A stretch of DNA of 64,000 bases, taken from positions 4,037,027 through 4,101,026 of the forward strand of contig MU839827.1 in assembly GCA_030411725.1 (NCBI GenBank). The letters are read 5' to 3'. The first letter of the stretch is position 1. Every line of letters begins with the position of its first letter. A program made the position numbers and the translations under genes. Origin of the DNA: Echria macrotheca (Eukaryota; Ascomycota; Sordariomycetes; Sordariales; Schizotheciaceae). Under the pieces are notes generated by a model that was not told the origin of the DNA, searched no databases, and saw only the letters and a list, made by a program, of their open reading frames with translations. This document shows, in pieces, positions 14,001-25,075 of this stretch.

Positions 14001-14105
14001 GCGGCTGGCTGGAAGTTCCCAAGTCCTTTTTGTGTGTCAACAAGATATTCACAAGGTGGCTAGGTAAATGACCCAAGATGGCGCAATTTCTTTGTAAAAT
14101 CGAGA

Positions 14106-14123
14106 AGAGAGAGAGAGAGAGAG
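14106..14123. repeat. (GA)n dinucleotide run
   Basis: Nine perfect GA units on the plus strand. Confidence 0.8.
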
Positions 14124-17100
14124 CGACACATAACGTTTTTTTTCTCTTTCCCACCGTGACATCCCGCCGGTATATCCGGTCTTTGTTATAGGGTATAGGG
14201 GAAGGGAGGGAGGAGGGGAGGGGTGTGGTTGGTTGATAATGAACAAGTTTTCGCCCGAATATATAAATATATGTATTCTATAGAGTTTTTTAACCCGTTA
14301 GGACCCAGCAAACAAAATATGACATAACACACACACCCACGCGCACATACACACAGACTCTCAAAAACAGGGGGGGTTTGGTTGTCCTGCAGGAAAGGAC
14401 CCTCTCGCTACGGTCGCTACGGCTGGTGGCTGTTTACCGTTGAATGAATTTCCCGCGAACCGTACCGTACGGGGAATTATTTGCATGTTCATGGCCAGGC
14501 TATATACGCTATCCCTGGTTTTTTGGGAAGGGAAGGGAAGGGGGGTGGGTTTTATTTGTTTTTTTTTTCCCGAGCCGGCTGGCGATCGGTATGACATATA
14601 ACGGTTTTTTTCTGGCTAGTGTCTGCGCCCTCCTTTTCTTTCGGTTTTGGATGTCAAGATCCCAATCCCAAGATCCCTTCCCGCTCTTGTTCCCGTTCCC
14701 GTTGGGTGTCATATATATCTATCTATCTCACTTACTTCTGGAGGATGTGGTCTGCGTGTTTAATGAGAGGGAGAGGGGAGAGGATGGGGGTGCAGGAATG
14801 AGGAAAGAATGGAGGGATGATATCAGATGAAGACCTGGAAGTAAATGCCTTGGTTAACTATGACTTACGTAAAAATGGGACATTGTGGACAGACAGAGAG
14901 ACGGGAGAGGCCTTTGCTGCGCTACTCTTTCCTGGCGGGTAAATAATGAAACTTTTCTTCACCGAGATCGTAACGGCCAGCCAGCCGGTCAGCTTTTTTG
15001 CGGAGGTGTTTCAACATCCAGACAGAGCCTGAGGCGAGAAGTGGGGATTGAAGGAAGCATGAAGGTTTAGGTAATAAGTTGCTTTGCCTTTTCTTTGCCG
15101 TTCTCATGGTTGAAGTAGGTTCCAAGGTAGGTAGACGGCCAAGGCATCAAGCGAGGTCTTGGTTGGTTTGTCGTGTGAATGGGTAAGTAGGTAGTTAGCT
15201 ACTTGGGCTTTGGTTCTAGGCCTGGTTGTGTGGTCTGTCTGTCTATCTGTTCTATCTGTCTGTCTGGTGGTTTTGGGGGGGGGTACGACGGTTCGGATCG
15301 TGGTGACTGTTCTACTTGCACACACCTACAGACGCACACGAGAGGTTGCGACACATGTTCACACACATGTGCTGCATACGTGTGTATACACGTATACAAC
15401 ACACCCTCAACCGCGCACACACACACGCACACATATACTTGATCTTGTTCACTGGGTGCCTAAACACCCACTCGGGGATAGGCAGACACTGTGACTAGAT
15501 AGGTGTGCAGAGCTTGCGTAGACCTTGTAGGCAACTGTATCCGGACAAGTTCAGTGGAGCTTTCAACACATTCCAAGCTTGGGACGTGATGAAACCGCTT
15601 AACTAGTTACGGATTAACGGGCGGGCGGGAAAGTAAGAACACGAGAGGACAGGCAGGGACAGGTCCACAAAGAGAGGGCGTCATCATGGTGGATATCTTT
15701 TTGACTGTACTCTAAACAAGGGATCCGATGTGTATTGTGCAATGCTTGTTGCGGATCTTGCTCACGGGAGTGTCTGTCTGCCTTTGAGAGAAGCTAGGTT
15801 CAGGGGGGAGAGCTCGGTTTCAGATTGCGAGAGCTTTTGTGTATTGATCAATTCTCTCTCCACTTTGAACCAATTCACGGATTTGTTCAGCGTGAAGGGA
15901 ATAATAATAGTAGGGAAGGATAAGGTAAGGCTCGAATTATGACGAGGGATTACACTATAGAGAGAGAAGAGAAAAGCAAGGTGACTTTGCGTTCCCAGGG
16001 AGTCCCTTACTTGAAGCAAATGTAAACAAAACAACGAAATTTGCAGGGGAGCGCCGGAGGCAGCCAAAGAGAGCTCTTCTGGAAGCTTCATGTCCGAACA
16101 AATCCCCCCAAAATTTGAGTTGGAATGAACCTGGCCTGTGCGATCCCTTTTTTTGAGAGAGAATGATGTTGTCGGGATGAAACTGACCGTACAGTGTCCC
16201 TTCGTACCGTGTTGGATTTTTGTCCCTGTTAGCGCCGGTAGTTGAGTCATCGCGGAAGTCGGAACTCGGACAGGGTCCGGGGAAGCAAAGGCCACCTCTC
16301 GTCATTTCAATTTTTTCGGAACAAGAATGTCAACATCGAACCACACAAAAGCTGTGTGATTCACAAAGTGGGGTTCCTCAGGGCGAACCACTAAGAGCTG
16401 TCTGCCTGTAAAATTCTGTCGAAACCTGACGGAAGAATGAGGCCATTCATCCCGGGTCCAAGAATTTTTCTCTGGTGGAGGCCCGAGGGAGTGCTTTGCT
16501 ACCTGGACAGAGGAATGGTCAGACGGTTTCAACATGGTCATTGCCGACCCGCGCCGGGCCTCGCCGGAATCCCTCCCGGTTGGGACCAGGCTTGTCCTGT
16601 TCGGGTCTCGGTACCTGACTTTGAGATGCATTCTCTGTCTGTCCCTTGCACATTCGCTGCACACATGTATTTTTGTTTTGCTTCCGGACGATTCTCGTGC
16701 ATCTTTGCATAACCGTAGTTTGAACATCAAGGACATCCTGTGTTTTGCTCGGATAAAAAGTGGACTATCAAAACCAACATTCCGAAATAAACAAACATCA
16801 TCACCAAAAGCGGCAGTGGGAAGGATAATAACAGTGGGCGCAAGCAGGACCAAAACCAAACAATCACTAATTTACATGTTCAAGCAAGCTTACCTTTCCC
16901 CGCCGCCCAAGTAAAAATTCTGCTTCTTAATACCCGCCCTGTTATAAACACAAGAAAACCAATCATCGGATATTAATGCCTTGGCTTATTCTCAACATGA
17001 AACAGCTCACCTAATATCCTTCCAGGCTGACGGGTTCCCTTCCCTTCGACGAGAGGGAATGTAAAACTTGGTAGCGGAAGCGGAAGCGACCGGCCAGACG

Positions 17101-17335
17101 AAGCAACGGCGGGAATAGGACAGGGATCAACCTTGTTTATTTCTTTTCTTTTTTGCGTTCCAAGCGGAGCGGGAAGATCTGGGCTTTGCTTTTTGGAATT
17201 CGGGAATCGGATCATCACCGATCTTGCTTTTCCTTTTTCGCGTTGGGGTGTTGAAATGTTTTTTTGTGCGGTTGTATGTAATGGAGCACAAATTACAGAG
17301 CCGGGTATTCTCAACAAACCTGCCAGACACAACAG

Positions 17336-17351
17336 CACACACACACACACA

Positions 17352-17382
<31 letters not shown>
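17336..17382. repeat. Compound (CA)n-(CT)n microsatellite
   Basis: About nine CA units run directly into about fourteen CT units, the longest dinucleotide microsatellite in the window. It lies in noncoding DNA; the minus-strand open frame through it only encodes repeated Arg-Glu and Cys-Val dipeptides. Confidence 0.9.
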
Positions 17383-17385
<3 letters not shown>

Positions 17386-17742
17386 CGGAAACCTCCAACC
17401 GCGTATAAAAAGCGAGCATAGAGAGAAACAGAGAGGACAAAACGTATGGTTCAAAACACTGGTCTGGCCGCCACTCATCGGATAGATTCCTACTTATCCC
17501 GTATGTATCCATGTCGCTCAACTGATGATGCCCCCGTGGTTGATGCTCAGACGTCCGACCGGGCTTGGCGTGGGGCCGAAGTCCCGGCCGAAGCGGGCAG
17601 GACTTGGACGAAAGAGAAACGATGGACCGGGGGTGTAGTTCAGACAGTACCTCAGACATGCCCGCTGTTTCGTGACTGAACGAAAAAAAAAATATCTCAA
17701 CGTGAAAAAATCTCGCACAGCAGGTCAAATACCATGGAACGC

Positions 17743-17768
17743 AAAAAAAAAAAAAAAAAAAAAAAAAA
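17743..17768. repeat. Poly-A tract of 26 A
   Basis: An uninterrupted run of 26 A. It could be a homopolymer microsatellite or the tail of an old retroposed transcript. I see no coding sequence just upstream that would support the second reading. Confidence 0.85.
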
Positions 17769-17940
17769 CGAGAAAATGAGAGAGATACTTTTTGTTAGGT
17801 CATGTTAGTCTGTCGGTTTGTCAGTCCCAATCCGGTCCGGGACCACTTCCGCCACCGCATTCCCTCGCTCGCCGCAAGCAACGGACCAACGGTAACGGGC
17901 TGACTGACGGGGGCCGGGGGGGTGCATCAGACAAGTGGAT

Positions 17941-18004
17941 GCCCATGCCCATGCCCATGCCCTGCCAGGCCGCAGCGGGCAACGGGCAACGGGCAGCGGG
18001 CAGC
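17941..18004. repeat. GC-rich hexamer and heptamer minisatellites
   Basis: Three copies of GCCCAT at 17941-17958 are followed, after a short spacer, by four copies of GGGCARC at 17977-18004 (two with A and two with G at the variable place), then a G-rich stretch. The local composition is much more GC-rich than its surroundings. Confidence 0.8.
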
Positions 18005-19244
18005 GGGGGCGGGAGTGCGCGCGGGCAAGCGGGAGGAGAAAGGCCGGGGGGCGGGGCGGCTGCCGGTGCCGTAGCGCATTTCGGGCTGACCAGTGACCGA
18101 CCGACCAACCACATACCGCACACCCCTCCGCTCCGCTTTCCTCTTCGGTGTCTGACAAACCACTCACAGGAATGGGAAGTCGCATGAACACTGTCAGCTA
18201 GCTTCTCCACAACAATGGTATTGGCTGAAAAAGTCGATCCTGACTGCCTCTGTTTGGTAGAAAAGAGAAAAATTGTTTTGGGTTTTATGCCGGTCGAGCG
18301 CTCGGCGGGCGACGTGTCAGGCTCGGATGCCAATCCATCCAATCCTTTGGGGAATGAGACTTTTTTTTGGGTCGAATTAGAAGAGATCTCATGGATGAGT
18401 GAGTGATCCAGAACAGACTCTTGTCCTTCTCACACGCGGAGTTTTCCGGGAGCATATTCTCCAGCTTCCATCTATCTCATCAGCCTTTCAAACTCTGAGA
18501 GAATTTTCTCATTTTTTTTTCTATTTCTGCTTTCCCGTGAAATACCGACACACACCATGTATTACTTACTGTACGAGCACAATTCCCAGCTTTTTCCCAC
18601 ATCAGTAGTCGGTAAGGTAGTACCACATCGAGACGCCGTGAATTATGTCGTGTAATCCCCATCCTACATCCTACCCGGTCTGGCCTGGTCGTACAACAGC
18701 AGCACCACCGCAAAACTTCTTTCCCCTTCCTTCTACCTCCATCTCCCTCTCTGTTCCCAGACTCGGTTAACCAACCGACCAAAACTGTGTGTACCAGGAG
18801 TACAATTTCATGAACCAGGGTCATGGTCTCCCTCTCTCTGTGCGTCTGTGACTGTGTAATACTGTTTACGATAATGTCTACGATGTGTCCCACGGGATCT
18901 AAGACTTTGCCTGTGATCCTCGGTGGCTCGGTGGTGGCGGGACCGGCGAAACATTACCCGGATGGCCATCATCAATTCCCTCATAATACCCCAAAAAATC
19001 TCAACAGCACTCTTCGTCTCATGCATCGTTAAACCCCGTCAAGCGGTCAGACGGGCCGCGGAGACTACTCCAGGTACCCTCCCACCCTACCAACTCCGCT
19101 AACGCGAGGAGAAAGGGGTAAAAAAACACGTGGACATGCTCCCCTCGAGTCGAATCAGCTGCCAATAAGGGAAGAGAGAGTAGATGGAGCTGGGGGAATG
19201 AATAATAGTAAGGCGAGCAGGCCTGAGGTCTGACACATCTGCGC

Positions 19245-19892
19245 ATGTTCGGCAAGGCGTGATTGGACTTTCCTTTCGCTTCATGAGACTACCTACCTTG
19301 GTCAGTCCGGACGGTTTTGCCTTTTGCGAGTATTTTCTCGGTTTGCTGCCCGATGAGCGAATTATTATACGTGATGAGGTAAACAATTGGCTAGATGTAT
19401 GCTTGGCCTGTGTTCTTATGGCGTCAGTTCACTTGATTGGTACCTGGAGGGGAGACGACAGTTGAGAAGAGAACCTGGGCTGAAGGAGCTGAGTGACACT
19501 CGGGGGCGGTCATCATCCTCGACGGATGAGGATTCAAGCGCGAGTCGTCTCAGAGCTAGGTTTGGTTCGCTGCGATAACTTCTTTCTCACTCTGTAAACA
19601 TCCAGACTGTATCTCCAGGTAGGCTTCCATGAGCCCGGTATCCCTTATATGCAACCCACGCAGCTCTTCGCCATTGCGGATGTAAACCAGTTGGTCAAGA
19701 AGAAGCACCCAGAGCTATCCAGCACCTGGTTTTGTAGAAACAAAGCGTTAAAGATGGTGACAAGTAATATCACGGCTTGATCCGTAATTCGAGACTTGTT
19801 CCTCAAGACTAACCGCTACGGGGTTCCTTTCAGCTTCCTTCCGTGCCGCAAGTTATATGGAAACGCAAAAGGAGCTACGTTGGGCAGAATGA
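19245..19892 (+). CDS. Probable five-exon small gene, unknown function
   Basis: Deduced from splice signals. Exons 19245-19258, 19306-19378, 19462-19559, 19606-19763 and 19834-19892 join in frame and end in TGA, giving 133 residues. Introns are 47, 83, 46 and 70 bp. The last one is the best, with GACTAAC branch and TTTCAG acceptor; the 46-bp one has a weak GTTTGG donor. The start is uncertain: translation could instead begin at the ATG at 19283 and run straight into exon 2. The product has a Ser/Asp-rich middle and then a well-composed stretch with PYMQPTQLFAIADVNQLVKK and a basic, Trp-containing end. Codon choice in that stretch (TTC, CTC, AAG, CAG, GAG) is that of real fungal exons. I do not recognise a family. 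It could also be a decayed remnant of a larger gene. Confidence 0.5.
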
Positions 19893-21405
19893 TACATGCA
19901 CAGATAGACGATTGGGAATAGCATCCAGCAGTAGATGCCTCATAGGTTTATTGCCGGGCCTAGAATCGTCAAGCAGACGTGTTCCCACTCTCAGAACCCC
20001 CTATTCAGAGCGACAAGGCCATATGCTGAACACTGCTCTAACGTAAAGAGCAGGTATCCTTTATCCCCTCAAGGCAAAAAAAAGCAAACTATTCAAAGCG
20101 GCCAAAGTATTTCTGTTTTGCTTTCTAGGTGCACGAGAAATGACTTCTTAAGAGACAAGACGACGGACAAATCGGTGTTAAAAGCCAAGGGTAGAATAAC
20201 TAGAATCAATATTAGTTTATCCTAGCAACAACAGCCAAGTACCAAACGTATCACGGTATAGTCTACTCGGGTTGGCGCATACCGTCCATCGAGTCTAGAT
20301 ATTCCCAGGGTTGCGAACCAAAACGCCAGATCCACACCAACGTAGACTGTATACCCGTCCCACCTGGCGCCTTATGCCCAAGACCCAAAATCGAAACCGC
20401 AAAGGGAAGAAGGATCAATAGCTACTCACCGGGGTCGAAAAAAGAAACCTACCTGCCTAGCTGAACTCCGCTCATAATGCAAACACAACACCTACTCAGC
20501 AGCACCAAGACACCAACCAACCAACACGCAGCTAACCAAGTCCCCATACGCCCTCAAGACGTTGGACGACAAGTCCACGGGCTGATAACGGCTTAGTTCT
20601 AGGCCCTCTCCGGTATCTCCAGGCCGGCCAACTCATATGACCAGGAAGAAGCCAGCCATATCGACTTCGGGCAAAGGTAACAGAGAGAGTATTTCGCTTT
20701 AGCGCTCTGGCTATATCCTTCCTCGCAACCATCATCACACGCATATACCTAAGGTAGGTTACTTACCTACCTTGCTGCTACCCCGGAGCTACTCAACATT
20801 ACATAGACCCCAATAGAAACCACGTCGACATCATCCTCTTCTCTCCACGCGTATGATGAGTATCTAGATAGACCAGGCACTCCTGTGCTATATCCACCAA
20901 GTAGAGGGACCGCTTACCCCCCCCTAAGGGGTGGAAGCGTTCAGCTTCTTACCGTTTAAGACAAATAAATAATAATAAATATCTAGACCTACGGTGCCAT
21001 CAACCATCAACCATCAACCACCAAACCAAGAAGCCGAAGCTGGAGCCGGAATCCCTCGCTCTCTTAAAAGTGTATCCACATATATATTCACTTCAATAAC
21101 CCCGTCTCATATCAGCTCATGCACTTCAAGAATGGCCCCTCATATTAACTCATATCACCATCTAGGTCCTCGCTCACATCGAATAGAAAATCACCCCTTA
21201 AACATCAAACACATATATTTCACTCCATCACTCATGTCCACGTCTATATAGTTAACCAGGCACTCACACCCAGCATAATCATTGTACACCCTCTACGCTA
21301 ACACTAGCACCCAAAGTCCCAGATAACCTCCCAATGCACGCTCGCTAACCCATGCCACTCCCATAAGAAAGAGACACCACGACACAAAAAAAGTCAAAAA
21401 AAAAA
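19893..21405. other. Intergenic, relatively AT-rich
   Basis: No gene recognised. The stretch is richer in A and T than the neighbouring genes and holds many CTA/TAG-rich words. It includes a perfect inverted repeat (20751-20773) and three tandem CCATCAA units (20998-21018). It ends in the 3' flank of the phosphatase gene. Confidence 0.6.
20751..20773. repeat. Perfect 9-bp inverted repeat, AAGGTAGGT/ACCTACCTT
   Basis: AAGGTAGGT and its exact reverse complement ACCTACCTT are separated by five bases (TACTT). It could form a small hairpin or bind a dimeric protein. The same GGTAGGT core occurs elsewhere in intergenic DNA of the window (15125, 15188, 19290 and 44275 regions). Confidence 0.8.
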
Positions 21406-23174
21406 TCAATACACACTCCCCTGAACACTCTTCTCCTCTCTCTCCACCTTCCTCAACAACGCATCATCCGCCTCATCCGTCAACGTCCTCGCCAACCCAC
21501 CCCCATCCTCTTCTTCATCCTCCTCCTCCTCCTCCCCATGCGAACAGTCATGCTCGTGCTCCCCATCGGCCTCATGCTCGCCATCACTACTATGCGGATG
21601 ATCGCCCAACCGGCACGCCCTCGCGCCGCGGCCCATTCTACTCTGGTCGCGCCCGGACGACCTCAGACTCCTAAACGGCAGCGACACGGGCACGAGCCCT
21701 ATCTTACTGTGCACCGCGCACTCTTGCTGTACCTTGTCCAACCGGCGCCGGTGCTTCTCGTCCTCAGACGAGTCGGCATCGCTGTGCACGACGCTGTTGT
21801 GGCCACTGTAGGTGCCGCCACCATCGCGGCCAATGTGAAGCTGTAGGTGGGGGTGGTGGTCAACGGGGCTCTTGACGATGTTGCGCAGGCGGTCGTCGAC
21901 CGAAATAAAAGATGGCGTACCGTCGGGGCTCGACACGATTTCTTCGCGTGCTTTCGTCACATCGATCTGGGGGCCGGGCACCACAATCTCGGGCGTGGCA
22001 CAGATGTTGTCCTTGCTGTCCGACTGGAAGCGCTTAGCGGCCGGCCGGCGGCTGACAATGGTCGACGCCTGGCTCCCAGTCGTGATGGTGTGGCTGCTGG
22101 CTGTTCCGTTAAACGCAGGATTGAGGATCCCATGGGTCGGCTCGGCGGGGACGGTTTTGGCGACACCGTTGCCGTTAGTCACAGCGCCCTTCTCACCGTG
22201 GTCGCCCGGAGGGCCGTCAGAGATGATGCTGTCGCTCTTGACAAGGTCAGCGAGCGTCGAGCGGATCCGGAACGACTTGTCGTGGTTGCACCCGTTGGGA
22301 CAGCCGCCCCAACGACGGCGGGGTTCGACGGTGGTAGAAACAGCCTGGCTGGACAGGGCGCGCTGGAGCGTGGAGCTATCCTTACTGTTTGTCTCCTTAT
22401 CCTTGGCCTCGTCCCCCTTCTCGGCCTTCAGCGCGGCGCGCTCCCGCTTCAGCGCCGACCACGTCCGCAGTTTGTTTTCCAGCACATACTTGCCACTCTC
22501 GTCGTTCTTGCGCATTATGAGAAACTCGCAATGATTGACATTGCGGAGGTCCTCAAAGTACTCGACGCTGAAGTGGTACCACTTCATGAGAAAGACGCGC
22601 GACATCAGCCCGTGCGTGACCAGCACGCACACGCTGGCAAAGTCGTCCTCGCCGAATTGGCGCCACAAGCTCTCGTTGAAGCCGCTGATGCGGTCGTAGG
22701 CGTCGGCCGCGCTCTCGCCGTTGGGGATGCGATAGAAGAAGTGGCCGTAGTCGGCGCGTTCCTGCCACATGCGCTCCATCTCGGCGCTGCACGGCTGGAA
22801 GTTGCCAAAGTCCTGTTCGCGCAGCCGGGGTTCTTCATATACCTTGATGTGCTTGCGCTTGAACGGGCTCGGCTCGGGCTCGTCGCTCGTCAGCGTCGCC
22901 AGGATGCCCTCGGTCGTCTCCCGCGTCCGTCGGTACGGACTCGTGAAGAAGTGCAGCGTGTCGTCAGCGCGCAGCATCCCCCGCAGCCGGCGGCCGGCCT
23001 CGTACGCTTGCTGCCATCCCTCCGATGTCAGCTTCACGCGGTGGTCCGGCACCGTCTGGTGGATGTCGCGGTTTCCTGGTGACGTTAGCGGGGGTTAGCT
23101 AGGGGATCAGGGGCCGTACTGTTGCCCTCCGACTGGGCATGTCGAATTAGGATGATTAATCTTGGTTTCCCCAT
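21406..23174 (-). CDS. Det1-type histidine phosphatase (phosphoglycerate mutase superfamily)
   Basis: Two exons, 23174-23120 and 23075-21406, give 574 residues. The 44-bp intron (23076-23119) is very short but has two GCTAAC branch-like words and a CACCAG acceptor. Residues 11-18 are RHAQSEGN, with the catalytic His at 12, and splicing restores the conserved NRDIHQTVPDHRV that follows. The second catalytic elements are visible as PYRRTRETTEGI and VLVTHGLMSRVF. The family includes budding-yeast Det1, an acid phosphatase linked to sterol transport, and fission-yeast homologues; the substrate is not settled. The catalytic part ends near residue 240. The remaining half is low-complexity, Ser-rich, then strongly acidic with a His/Glu-rich patch, and makes the protein much longer than the yeast form. 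A 411-codon open frame on the opposite strand is a shadow. Confidence 0.85.
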
Positions 23175-24324
23175 GGTGGCGTCGGTGGAACGTTGTGTGT
23201 CGTAGTCAGTTAGGTCTCGAAGTGATGTCTCGGCTCGGTGGAATCATGGACAGAGCTGGGGTGGGTGGTATATATATTTCTCGGGGGTGATTCGTAGCAA
23301 TCAGGCTTTAGAGGAAGCAGGGCAGCAATTGAAGAAAGATGGGCGCCCAACTTTGGGGCGAAACCATGTAGGAGGGAGAACGTGTCTCCTGAGCGGGTTC
23401 TGTATAAATAATTACAAATGCACGGCTGCGCAAGAGCGGGCTGTGCGAGTTGGCAGTCGCGAAAAGTGTTGGGTAGCAGCTGGAAGTTTAGGGATGTTTG
23501 AAAAAGTAGCGCCGGCAGCGGCAGCGTCCGTGGGGGGTGAGGGGTGTTGTCCCACTAATTTCTTTTTTCGGGCACCTTTCTCAGATCTGGACCCGGGAGA
23601 TCTCATGTCCAGATGCAAGCAAGTTATTGCATCGTCTGTTTCCCTGCTCTTTTCTGCTGTATGCCGATTACGCGCCCAAGGCAGTCTCGTGCGAGACAAT
23701 ATCCAAGTGGTCCAACACATGACATGACAAGAGGCAACCAAGGCTCTGGGGAACCAGCTGATTCGCCACTTCTTGGACGTGTCGTCCGATATCCGGCGAT
23801 TTTGCAAAGCCGCCGGCGGCTCGCCGAGGCAATCAGCGATGCGCGGCTATTAGCGTTGGCAAGCGCCTTGTCTGTGATATCCCCGGAAATGTTTGCTCGG
23901 TGAAGAACAGCTGCAGGTTGCTACTGCCTGAGTAGGTGTCTCAAAGAAGTAACCAGACGCTTCTGTGAGCTGTAGCGTGATATTCTCGTCGTTGTACCTT
24001 GACACCTGCCAACTTTCAAGTGTCACTGTACAGTCAGAACTGGCCTGGATGCGGTTTGCTCACTGGCATCTGCACAGCTGTCGAGGGGCAACTAGCGGGG
24101 CATCCCGATAAGATAACGCCTTCCTTCCATGTCCCCGCACGAGCCACATTTCTTTCCTTCCCTCAGCCTTCCATCACCGCGTCGCAACGCCACACCTTCG
24201 CGTCTCTCAAGCATTCATTCACCTTCAACCCAAAGTCCGCAACCAAACCATCCATCCATCTAGGCGACGCACACAACGACACAAATCCTATCCTCCAACA
24301 ACAACCTCACCAAAAACAGCAAAA
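23175..24324. other. Divergent promoter region, no gene seen
   Basis: Shared upstream DNA of the phosphatase (minus) and the PRKRIP1-like gene (plus). Just upstream of the phosphatase start there is a TATATATAT element near 23270. Open frames such as 23287-23727 (plus) show no domain. Confidence 0.6.
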
Positions 24325-24966
24325 ATGTCAGCCCCAGACCCCTCCTCAATCCCAACCTCAGCCTCCCGCCCCCGGGGCCCCCCGCGAAAAAAACGCCGCG
24401 CCCTCTCGCCAACATCCTCCCAAGCCGCAACCCTGACCACCCTCTTCGCGCACCCCGACGTGCCCGTCGCCATCCCCGAGACCTGCAACCCGCCCCCGCG
24501 CAAACTGCCCCCGCCCCCGGAGATCGTCACAAACGTCCAGGGCTCCTCGGCGGGCGCCGGCTCGGGCGAGTTCCACGTGTACAAGGCGGCGCGGCGGCGC
24601 GAGTACGAGCGGCTCAGGGCGATGGATGAGGAGACGCTGAAGGAGAAGGAGGCGAGGGAGTTCGAGCAGGCTAGGCGGGAGAGGGAGGCACGGGATGAGG
24701 AGAAGACGAGGAAGAATAGGGAGAAGAGGGAGAAGAAGAAGATGAAGGGGAAACAGAAGGGGAAGAGCGGGGGTGGAACACAGGGAGGGATGGGAACGAA
24801 TGGGAATGGAAACGGGAATGGTCGTTCGGGATCCAAGGATGGAATGGCTGGGGACACGAAAACTGGCGGGGACGGCAAGTTATCGGATGCCACCAACGGG
24901 GCGACAACAACGAGAGCGGTCCCGGTTGCCGACGGCCCCGGCTTGCTCATTCACGATGACGACTGA
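24325..24966 (+). CDS. PRKRIP1-like spliceosomal protein (DUF1168)
   Basis: Single exon, 213 residues. Residues 73-87 read GSSAGAGSGEFHVYK, the invariant signature of the PRKR-interacting protein 1 family, preceded by the PIPE-like segment (residues 48-52) and followed by the RRREYERL helix start. From about 87 to 145 the protein is a long, highly charged helix (Glu/Arg/Lys). In human spliceosome structures PRKRIP1 is a late-stage (C/C*) component that bridges U2 snRNP and the catalytic core, so a nuclear splicing role is expected. A basic stretch at 20-25 (PRKKRR) could be a nuclear signal. The C-terminal third, Gly/Asn-rich with repeated NGNG, is not part of the family core. The start follows an A-rich leader. 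Identification rests on the motif and is confident. Confidence 0.9.
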   Translation: MSAPDPSSIPTSASRPRGPPRKKRRALSPTSSQAATLTTLFAHPDVPVAIPETCNPPPRKLPPPPEIVTNVQGSSAGAGSGEFHVYKAARRREYERLRAMDEETLKEKEAREFEQARREREARDEEKTRKNREKREKKKMKGKQKGKSGGGTQGGMGTNGNGNGNGRSGSKDGMAGDTKTGGDGKLSDATNGATTTRAVPVADGPGLLIHDDD

Positions 24967-25075
24967 TGCATACGTTAACTCATAAACCCTTTTTATCTAC
25001 CACAGCAGGTCTATCTAGTCTTGCATGGTGGCCATGCTCCAACACTTATTCAGACCCCGACCTGTTCATATAAAA

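Larger units (their letters stand above)
11054..19244. other. Gene-poor region, low-complexity rich
   Basis: No protein family recognised. 11.05-11.7 kb is probably the 3' UTR and flank of the Ecl1-like gene. Between 12.30 and 13.46 kb three long frames overlap (355 codons minus, two of 207 codons plus), but none has a family signature. From 13.8 to 18.9 kb the sequence is dominated by GA, TC, TG/CA, poly-T and poly-A tracts and AT-rich patches, for example near 14.25 kb. These look like UTR or intergenic DNA of a Sordariomycete. Intron-split genes with short exons could be missed. Confidence 0.5.

Noticed and set aside
16973..17728. 251-codon minus-strand open frame
   Set aside because: It reads through the CA/CT microsatellite (Arg-Glu and Cys-Val repeats) and shows no domain.
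18215..18406. 63-codon plus-strand frame ending near a GTGAGT donor-like word
   Set aside because: No acceptor and no following coding exon could be joined in phase.
21847..23082. 411-codon open frame on the plus strand
   Set aside because: It lies exactly antisense to the catalytic part of the Det1-type phosphatase, whose motifs are intact. Its Val/Ala/Leu/Arg-rich product is the mirror of GC-rich codons.
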